Below, piece by piece: positions 56,383 to 64,000 of a stretch of DNA of 64,000 nucleotides. The stretch comes from Apiospora phragmitis (taxonomy: Eukaryota; Ascomycota; Sordariomycetes; Amphisphaeriales; Apiosporaceae): the NCBI GenBank assembly GCA_038363925.1, contig JAQQWL010000011.1, positions 5,208,001 through 5,272,000 of the forward strand. Reading direction: 5' to 3'. The notes beneath the pieces were generated by a model that was not told where the DNA came from, searched no databases, and saw only the letters and a program-made list of their open reading frames with translations. Positions within the stretch are counted from its first letter, which is position 1. Every line of letters begins with the position of its first letter. Position numbers and translations under genes: made by a program.

Positions 56383-58775
56383 TCATTGATAGATGCCGCT
56401 CATCGCATCCATAGTACTCATGTCGGTTGAATTCTGGGGTAACCCCGTGGGCCATACAGGAAACTGAGCCGAATCGGGCGGTTGTTGCAAGGGGCCGTTT
56501 TCTGCCATATCCGTCGAAGTAGAGTCCATGCTGAAGTCGAACGGCGATGTCGCAACGTTGCCCGTCATGGTATTAATCATGTAAGAGAAATCAGCTCCCA
56601 TCCCACCTTGGCCCCATTGACTGGCAAAATTATTGAAACCTTCTTGCACTGGAGGCTCTATGTTCACAGGATTGCGAGGCTCGTGTTTTCCTTGGGCAAC
56701 CAGGCCCATGATGGTTTTCTTGATACGCTCGAAAACGTCGCGATACTTGCGAGCCGAAGGATAACGTTCAGTGACAATGCTGAGGCGGTCAAGGTTAGAA
56801 GAAGATGAAGAAGAAGAAGAAGAAACATTAAAGTGGGAAGACATGGAAGCCCAGAACCCATAGAACACTTACTACAATAACAACTGACAGTCCGTGAGGG
56901 GGGCGTCTACGCTGAGAAAGCCCGCTGGAGCCAACCACGCGCAGTATACCAAGGACAGCCCTATAGTATGTTAAAATCAACGTAGCCTGTCGATTCAGGT
57001 ATCTTTTACCTGCCAAAAACACAGACTGTATACTCAAAGCTGAGAATCCGACTGGGAAAACGTGGTGTAGCCTCCTATAATCCGTGATGATGCCGGAACA
57101 GGCATTGGCGCAGAGTTCAAGGTACTTCATGTTCATGGGGGTTTTTGCAAGCCGAGGATACAGTAAGAACCGGATGCAGCGATAGTAATGAATCGTGTAC
57201 AATTCCGCGCCTTCATATGCAGGATTTTGCTGCTGAACGTAGTTGGTAGCATCATAAGGGATAGCATCCTTCCAGGAGTTTAACCTGTCCAGGAATGCAT
57301 CTATGGTGGCGTCAGCAATGGTTCCCGGCTTGTCCACTCTGTATACGATGTGCTGAATTTCCGACTCGATCCGCTTGAGCCTCGTCCGATGGATAAATGA
57401 TGTCAGTGTCGTCGGCGGATTAACGGGGATATTGGATACGTGTGTCGAGGCCTGGCGGACAAACTCGTCATCCCGCGTGTCCTCGTTGATGTCTAGAGGC
57501 AATTCCGCATCAATGTCGTGGTCGGACAAGCTTGGCGGTCTTCCAATAGCAATGGATATATCGCGATCCAGGAAAAAGGTGGTCCAGAATCGACGCTTGT
57601 TCATTTCAGCTTCAACGCTCGGCAGCTGGCGCCTTGGCCGGCGATGCAGCCCCAGCTCAACGCATAGGCGCATGGCGGCGCCCACATAAGTCCAGGCCCC
57701 CGGGTCTCGCGGTGCTCTTGTACAGTAGAGGGCCATGAGTAGTAAGTAGTCCACCGTACGGGAATTGCGAAGCTGAAGCAAGGAGTCCATGTAACCGAAG
57801 GCTATGTTGTAGTGTTGCTCGCTGAAGAAGTGTCCCATCTCGCCAGCTGACTCCAGCCAGCGTCCACTGACCGCATATACCAAATGGAGGATACTCTTTT
57901 CGTACTCGTCAGAAATGTTGTCGCGATTGTCATGGAGTTCTAGCACATGGGCCGTGTGTAGGACTGGGTAACGGGTCGCGATATGTCTAAACCAGCCCTC
58001 AAGAAGTCTGTGGGCAACATTCGGGCTAAGCATGGGAACGCCCACAAATTCGGAGAGCTGGGCCGAGTAAACAGATTTGGGGGCTGGGTCGTCTTCATCT
58101 CCTACAATATGACTCTCATGTTCGTTGGCTATGGAAGTTCTTTGGCTTTGTACAACCGAGTTGAGGACACGCCCGATGGTTATGTTTGATGAGGCTCCAA
58201 TGTAATGGCCCGAAGCAGACAGTGACAAGTCACGCACAGCAATGAGAATGTCATTCTCATCATCATCCGAGTCCGGTTGCATGTGTTGTTGTGACGCCTG
58301 TAGCACATGGCGACCGGGTGTTTGGAGATGCGGTGATGACACTGATGCACCGACCGTCCCTCTCAAGTGGTCGGTCCCCGCGCCCATATGGCCCAGCGAG
58401 GCCAAGGCGGACTCCAGCTCAGCTACACGCTGCTCGAGTGCCTTGATGTACAGCTTCTTCTCGCCCGCCGCCGGGATGAGAGGAACGATATAGACACATT
58501 TGAGAGACAGACGAGCGCATGATGCACAAGCCGGCCGTTGTCCATCACACTACAAGGGAACGAGCCATCATGTTAGCTTTGATACAATGGATGCTGGATC
58601 GATCTCACGAGGCGACTACCTTCTGCTTCCTCGTCTTGCAGCGCTGGCAGGCGAGGGCAACACGGTCACGCTTGCCGGCTTTGCGTTGGGCCGGCGGAGC
58701 GTCTGTGGCGGGTGCGTTGGGCGAGGTGCCTTGACCTGTCTCAGTGGTGTCCGGAGAGGATCCGGTGGCGTCCAT
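56383..58775 (-). CDS. Zn2Cys6 transcription factor, candidate cluster regulator
   Basis: Model: complement(join(56383..56779,56873..56960,57010..58549,58620..58775)), 726 aa. A perfect binuclear zinc cluster lies at residues 43-70: C-x2-C-x6-C-x6-C-x2-C-x6-C (C43, C46, C53, C60, C63, C70), split by intron 1. It is followed by a dimerisation coiled coil (KKLYIKALEQRVAELESALASL), then the fungal transcription-factor middle homology region (RYPVLHTAHVLEL, TYVGAAMRLCVELGLHRR, RRFWTTFFLDRDISIAIGRPPSLSDHDIDAELP). The tail is Gln/Pro/Met-rich, a possible activation domain. Introns are 70, 49 and 93 bp; the last contains a CTT/GAA microsatellite. Its location amid transporter and catabolic enzymes suggests pathway-specific control, in part inference. 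Confidence 0.92.
56797..56822. repeat. (GAA)n microsatellite in the regulator's third intron
   Basis: AGAAGAAGATGAAGAAGAAG-type run on the + strand. On the minus strand it forms the pyrimidine tract of the intron, before the branch site TCTAACC and acceptor CAG. Confidence 0.85.
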
Positions 58776-61122
58776 TGTTGTAAGATCCAATGGCGCGTGA
58801 TATTGGAGCGACGTGGTGTGAAGCGAGTAAGGAAGAACTGGGGTTCCAAAGCAGGGATAGTATGCTGCTCTACACACCGAAGGCTGAATGGTGTCGGATC
58901 CGCTTTGTACCGGCAGCTGCCGATAATCAAGAGCATGGGAGCCTCTAAGCTCCAAGTAGAGACTCGGAGGTGGTACCGTAGCTGAGCCGTGTGCGGTGGG
59001 CAGTATACCTCTACAAGCAGCGAATGGGTGCCGATCTCCTCTAGGTCGTATAGTCCCGGAACGAGATGGCCGGGGATGGGTAAGTAGGTATGTAGATATC
59101 GTCGATATGCCAGATTGGCAGGTAGATAAGGCGGGGAAAGTGAGCCAGCACTCGGTTGGGTGCTGTTCGCCGCTCCTCGCCGAGCTGGCTCCGCTCCCGC
59201 TTTTCCGTGGCGAGGTCTGGTGCAAGTCATACACGCTCCCGCCCCGTCATTTTTGCCTTATGCCAGCGCAATTGGCCTGGTTGGTGATAAGTCTCCTCCT
59301 GGCGGCAGGCAGTGGTAGATTATGGACCAAAGCAATAGAAGCTCATAACGGCAAGATCAGCTGCTGTGGTGTCAAGCTCGGTCTGAGGGACACAGCCTGC
59401 ACTGTGGGCCAAAAAGGTCGGGGTCAAGGCAACAGTGTCGGCGACGCTTGGTCATGGATAGATGAAAATATCAGAGCGCCACAGAATGCCGCTGCCACTT
59501 GAGGCCGGTGGCCACAAGGTTGGGGCTTTTGCCTTTGGCGTCCGCGGGGGGCTGAGTTAAGCTTTGAAAGGATTGCTTGCCATGTTTGGGGAGTACCTTG
59601 AACTGGGGGCATACTCTGGAACTCCAGACAGACGCGGTTACAGTATCTGCTGCTGCCAGGAGTCAGGTGGATTCGCGAAGGACAGTCAATCGGTTAGTTC
59701 CTTGCGCTAAGTACCCAATCCAGATTCCCGCCAGCAAGTGGCAAGCCCGGTGGAAATTGGGGTAACTCTCTATGTAGGTAGGCAGTAGGTTAAGTACTTT
59801 CCCGACATATACTGCGCGTAGTGGCAGTATAGGTAAGTAAGTACATGTGTATGTAGGTACAAGTATGCTGTGGATATACTGGGCTTGCAGTAGCAATGAC
59901 CAAATGCAGGTCCACCCCGCCCACTGTATTCCACGCCAATCACTTGACGTGGCTGTCGCTGGTTGCCGCCGCACTGTCTTCCAGCTTGATTCATTTCCGT
60001 CGTTTCACCAGATTTAAGGTTCAACTCTATGGATGACACTGGACGGTTCTAGACGGCATGCGGAGGAGTTAGCGGCGCGACTGGCCAGTGTCACAGTGTC
60101 ACAGTCGACGGCGCCGATCCTCGATCCTTAGCGGACGGTATTGATGATGGATCCAATCTGGCGTGACGCGAAATCTCGAGATATCTGATAAGTGTCTTGA
60201 CCTTCCCCGCTGCCCCGCATCTCGTCCGCATCTCATCTGGCAGGGGTCCGCTGCGTTTCACAGGTATGTACATGTACCGACTTACCTTACCGAAATGCCT
60301 GACAGTTCGTTTCCCTAAACCTTTGGTGCCAAACAACGGGGAATACTGAACACGACAGAATATCGTTTGGTCAACCATAGTACGACATCACATTACATAC
60401 GCCCGTACGTAGTTCTACTGCTATCTTCTATCTTGTAGTCGAAGAAACAACTCCTGAGCCAGGTAGATCTCTCCAGCTCAGAACGTGAACCGGTATGTTC
60501 ACTCGCCTAAGTTATCGCTTCGGAATAAGTCTCCCGCTAGCGCAACCCCATCGCCAGCCTTTTCCGCTGTCCTGTCTGTAATGACGGCCACTGTCATGGA
60601 ACGCCTCATAGAATGCCTCGCTGGTGGTTGATCTGTTGAATCACTAGCCTTCGGAGCTGAAAACAGACAATTGGGCCGAGTGTCACTGGGAGAGAGTAGC
60701 ACATTCAGCTATGTGCTCCCGTTCCCTGACAATGCACGCTTACACCGGCCATCAACAAAAGTAAAGGTCGGATTGGGCCCGTCTTGTCTGTGGCCGCGAG
60801 CCGATACTGCCGTCCGTCACTCTGGCTCCCATATACCTACCTCCTTTACCTATTAGATCGACAGGCGGGCCTTCGGTAACCAGCCCAGGACCACTCTCTT
60901 GGGGCCGGGACATGGTTCCGCATTGCCTCTCCCGGTGAGATGGGCAACGCTTGGCCAAGGCATGGTTCCGAAAACTCCACTGGAACTGCCGCCTGCTATC
61001 TTTGCGGTTGCTGCGGGATCCAATACCTGTACGGCCTACCAGCCATATCATGCGGGACCGCATGATCCTGCATATTCTTGGCCCTTCACAGCTTACCCGA
61101 CCTTGTCGTCAGTGTGGTCAAG
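58776..61122. promoter_or_regulatory. Long divergent interval between regulator and flavin monooxygenase
   Basis: About 2.35 kb between outward-facing starts. GTAGGTA-type words are dense at 59765-59860. Frames at 58996-59502 (+) and 60499-60702 (-) show no domain. The interval probably contains both promoters; it is long enough for another small unrecognised gene, for which I see no support. Confidence 0.4.
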
Positions 61123-62595
61123 ATGGCCACCACCACCACAACCAACACCAAGGGCATCAGGAGAAAGTCCGCCATCTTGCAAGTCAAGTCCTTCATCAAT
61201 CGATTCTTGAAATACCACCAAGTCCGAGACTCCACCTCCGGGCCAATGGACAACACTGAGCTGCCCCCTACGATAGCCATTCTTGGCGCTGGTATCGGCG
61301 GATTGGCTCTAGCTATTGGCCTCATCAAACGCGGTGTCGCTGTTACTGTATATGAGGCTGCAGATGCCTTCTCTACTGTCGGGGCCGGCATTGGGCTCGG
61401 TCCCAACTCCCTGAACGCCATAGATTTGATCGACTCCCGCTTCCGCCAAGAGTATAACAAGGCCAAGACAGCAAATGAAAAGCCCGAGTTTGAGCACAGC
61501 GTATTTGATGCTCTGTATGCCGAAGAAGGGCTTGGCACGAAGAGAGGATGGACAAAAGGCCTCATCGGTGCTCCGTACTTTACCAGGAGCAGCGCCCATC
61601 GCAAGGACTTGCTGGACATCATGGAGAACCTAATCCCGCCTGGCACCGTCACTTTCAACAAGCGAGCAAAATCAATCGAGCAGATTGGGTCCAAGGTTGT
61701 CATCAAATTCTTTAACAGCGAGACGGTGACTGTGGACGCCGTCATTGGCTGTGACGGAGTGAAAGGCATTACGAGAGGGCTGGTGCTGCAGGATACTTCA
61801 CCAGAACAGGTGAAGCCAACATACTGCAACATGTACATATACCGTGGCATCATTCCGATGGACGAAGCCAAGGAAATACTTGGACAACATGCCGGCGATG
61901 CCAAGTGGTTTATGATGAAGGAAAAGGGCGTCGCGATCTATCCCATCTCTCAAGGGAAAGAGGAGAATTTCGTCTTCTTCGTCACAGACCATAAACCCTG
62001 GACCCAAGGGGACTCTCCGGTAGCATGTACCAAAGAGGAGATGCTCGAAGACCTCAAGGACTTTGACCCAAGACTCTTGAAGCTATTAAACTGGGCCAAA
62101 CCCCTCAAGTGGCCCACTTGGCACCACCCGCAGACATCAACATACTACAAAGGTTGGGTTTGCCTGCTTGGAGATGTCGCCCATGCAACGAGCCCCCATC
62201 AAGCGGCTGGTGCCGGCCAGGGTCTGGAAGATGCTGTTGTCCTTGCCCACCTTTTGGCACTGGTCAAGACTCCCGACCAGCTTGAGTATGCCTTCCAAGT
62301 ATACGACGCCATTCGGCGGCCACGTGCGCAGAAAGTGGTTACGACCAGTTTCGAGGCTGGTATTATCTACACCTGGCTGGATCCCGAGATCGGCGACGAT
62401 ATGAATAAGATTGTGGAAAATGCCAACCATCGACTCCACTGGATTTGGCAACATGACATCGCCGGTGACCTGAAGAAAGCCGAGAGGGAATTTCTGAGGG
62501 TGTCTTCCTCGCATCGCAACATCCAGGCCAACATATCCGACAACAAGATTCACCCAGTGATGCAATCCCACGAGCTTACCGCTTCATTGTCGTGA
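61123..62595 (+). CDS. Group A flavin monooxygenase, salicylate-hydroxylase-like
   Basis: FAD-dependent aromatic ring hydroxylase, which inserts one oxygen atom using NAD(P)H; relatives act on salicylate, 6-hydroxynicotinate and 2-methyl-3-hydroxypyridine-5-carboxylate. Single exon, 490 aa from Met 61123 or 449 aa from Met 61246. The FAD loop AILGAGIGGLALAIGLIKRG, the DG-type motif DAVIGCDGVKGITR and the second FAD motif LLGDVAHATSPHQAAGAGQGLEDA are all intact. The shorter start fits the family's usual distance to the FAD loop (about nine residues); the longer one adds a basic/Thr-rich 41-residue extension that could be a targeting signal or leader. Convergent with the isomerase/decarboxylase gene, 240 bp apart. 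Confidence 0.9.
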   Translation: MATTTTTNTKGIRRKSAILQVKSFINRFLKYHQVRDSTSGPMDNTELPPTIAILGAGIGGLALAIGLIKRGVAVTVYEAADAFSTVGAGIGLGPNSLNAIDLIDSRFRQEYNKAKTANEKPEFEHSVFDALYAEEGLGTKRGWTKGLIGAPYFTRSSAHRKDLLDIMENLIPPGTVTFNKRAKSIEQIGSKVVIKFFNSETVTVDAVIGCDGVKGITRGLVLQDTSPEQVKPTYCNMYIYRGIIPMDEAKEILGQHAGDAKWFMMKEKGVAIYPISQGKEENFVFFVTDHKPWTQGDSPVACTKEEMLEDLKDFDPRLLKLLNWAKPLKWPTWHHPQTSTYYKGWVCLLGDVAHATSPHQAAGAGQGLEDAVVLAHLLALVKTPDQLEYAFQVYDAIRRPRAQKVVTTSFEAGIIYTWLDPEIGDDMNKIVENANHRLHWIWQHDIAGDLKKAEREFLRVSSSHRNIQANISDNKIHPVMQSHELTASLS

Positions 62596-62835
62596 GCCAA
62601 ACCCCTTTCCAGTCTGGTATTAGACAAGGCTTGTACCACTGCATTTTCCATACAAACAATAGCAATACACGTACATGCATACACTACTAGTTTAATTACA
62701 ACACATTGACAGAATTCTGCCCAAGCATAATGCCATCGCCACCGGCACGCTGCATTGATTGGGTTGAAACAGAAGAGAGCCTGGCTAAATCATGGGCTCT
62801 ACGGCGGATAAGTTTGAGGAGTTACCAATGAAGGA

Positions 62836-63747
62836 TTAATGCTCTTCTAAAAGAGATCCAAACCCTGAGACCTTATCCAGAATCCCATTCGTTCTATACG
62901 CGTGCCAAACCGTCGCGGTATTTATTGCGATGACCGGCTTACCAAGCTCCTTTTCCATGCTCGCGGCAACCCTGGCAGCGGGCAGATTGGTTCCTGCTTG
63001 CAACAGCGCATCCACCTCCGGAGCGTTAACCTTTCTGAAAGCTTTCTTGATTATTTCGGGGTTTACTTTGGTGATTGAGGTAGCTGTCTCGCACCGCAAC
63101 CCATGTATCATGTGGGCTTCGTAGCCTATCTGGGTGAAGAAGTCGACAACCTAGGATTTCGATTAGCACCCAACCTCGGCAACACATGAGATTACTCTTG
63201 GATAAAGAGAACATGAAATACCTGCTGATCGCCAACGGCCTGGTATGGTGTGATGATGCCAATCCTTTTGGCGCCGTAGCGGTCTAGAGCCGCTTTCGCT
63301 GCCAGCGCACCGGTAGTGACCTTGAGGCCACCGGACTTCTCGATCATGAAGTCTTCGAACTGCTTTGCGCCATCCTGGCCGCCCCAGAAGGTCTCTGCGC
63401 TCATTCCCATGACCATGTAGGTTGGTAGGCAAGCGCACGCGCGGCTCACAGCTCCGCCGATGGTCTCACGCAACTGCTCAAGAAAAGCCACCATGGTCGC
63501 ATCGTCCTTCAGGGACGGATTCGTTATCTCAATGCGAGCGCTGTGCCAGGAGACGCCAGGAACCGTCATCCAGTTGAATTCGGCTTCGACCACGGTATTG
63601 GTTGCTGGCCTTTTAGGACATGCTCAGTTACCTGCCATCGATTCTTCACTATGCACATTCCAGATATTATCATTGTACTCACACAATTAGCCCGAATCTG
63701 GCCCTTGGAGAGACGTAGCTCACGGGTGCTTGGATTGCTGCTACCAT
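62836..63747 (-). CDS. Asp/Glu racemase superfamily enzyme (maleate isomerase/arylmalonate decarboxylase-like)
   Basis: Model: complement(join(62836..63150,63222..63609,63683..63747)), 255 aa. Exon 1 ends RARFGLIV and joins PATNTVVEAEFNWMTVPGVSWHSAR, the family's substrate-loop start. The superfamily usually uses two cysteines. Here cysteines occur at C80/C82 (SRACACLPTY) and C171 (HGLRCETA), while the loop normally ending in SC(T/G)N reads LLQAGTNLPAA, without cysteine. That favours a maleate-isomerase-like or decarboxylase branch over a classical racemase, but motif alignment by eye is uncertain. In bacterial aromatic and nicotinate pathways such enzymes convert maleate to fumarate, a sensible last step. 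Introns 71 and 73 bp. No frame problem. Confidence 0.85.
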
Positions 63748-63851
63748 TGTGACTGGAGTGTTATGTATATCGCCAATGTCCGGTGGTAAGTGTAGATTTA
63801 GTTGACTGGCCGGTGGTGCAATATTCTGTATGTGCTTTCAATTTAACGGAT

Positions 63852-63872
63852 TACACACACACACACACACAC
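63852..63872. repeat. (AC)n microsatellite
   Basis: About ten AC units about 100 bp upstream of the isomerase start, so possibly within its promoter. Confidence 0.85.
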
Positions 63873-64000
63873 CTGATGTTACGACTCAAGACCAATATAC
63901 CATGTATCACGACATGTCCAAGCCTTACACATACGCTGTCCTCGTCCCGTACGGGGTAATCTACCCCGCTATGAATTCATGACCAGGCTGCTCACTCATC
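63873..64000. other. Window edge, upstream of the isomerase gene
   Basis: No gene recognised. Contains a short palindromic CCGTACGG within CCCGTACGGGGTAATCTACC near 63947-63966, a possible regulator site; unsupported beyond its symmetry. Confidence 0.3.

Noticed and set aside
61086..61904. 272-codon minus-strand frame
   Set aside because: Shadow of the flavin monooxygenase coding strand, with no motif of its own.

Overview
The window is nuclear DNA of a filamentous ascomycete, most likely a sordariomycete. Genes are on both strands, carry one to four short introns (about 52-130 bp, GT-AG with CTAAC/CTGAC-like branch sites) and encode fungus-specific versions of Pam17, Csx1, Svp26, a GH16-CBM1 hydrolase, a Zn2Cys6 regulator and NCS1/GMC proteins. 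I rebuilt exon boundaries by hand from splice signals and protein-family continuity. I saw no tRNA, rRNA, CRISPR array, prophage or intact transposon.

Layout. 0-20 kb is mostly housekeeping: the 3' part of uba4 (tRNA thiolation/urmylation), pam17 (mitochondrial import motor), a chromodomain protein, an RRM-like hypothetical protein, a secreted GH16 hydrolase with a cellulose-binding module, a cytochrome b561-like membrane protein, a UBA-UAS-UBX Cdc48 adaptor and the proteasome scaffold ecm29. 20-27 kb has no recognisable protein gene; its right half looks like the long spliced leader of the three-RRM protein csx1 (27.4-29.1 kb). 30-46 kb holds a GCK-III kinase, idh1, a peroxisomal acyl-CoA ligase, a G-patch protein, a small Cys-rich secreted protein, svp26 and bud23.

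46-64 kb differs in kind: aldehyde dehydrogenase, GMC alcohol oxidase, NCS1 permease, an unknown membrane protein, a metallo-beta-lactamase-fold hydrolase, a Zn2Cys6 regulator, a salicylate-hydroxylase-like flavin monooxygenase and an Asp/Glu-racemase/arylmalonate-decarboxylase-family enzyme lie side by side. This makes a coherent candidate catabolic cluster: uptake, alcohol to aldehyde to acid oxidation, lactone hydrolysis, ring hydroxylation, and isomerisation or decarboxylation, with its own regulator. An aromatic or N-heterocyclic substrate, possibly vitamin B6-like, is my inference only.

A second strong signal is technical. At least eleven positions in seven recognisable genes (GH16, UBX, ecm29, csx1, acyl-CoA ligase, bud23, GMC), plus one in an unassigned frame at 34.7 kb, need bases added to keep the conserved reading frame; ten of the eleven need one base and one needs two. 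Most lie in short C or G runs. This one-directional pattern points to consensus deletion errors rather than pseudogenes. CDS spans below are given across these lesions.
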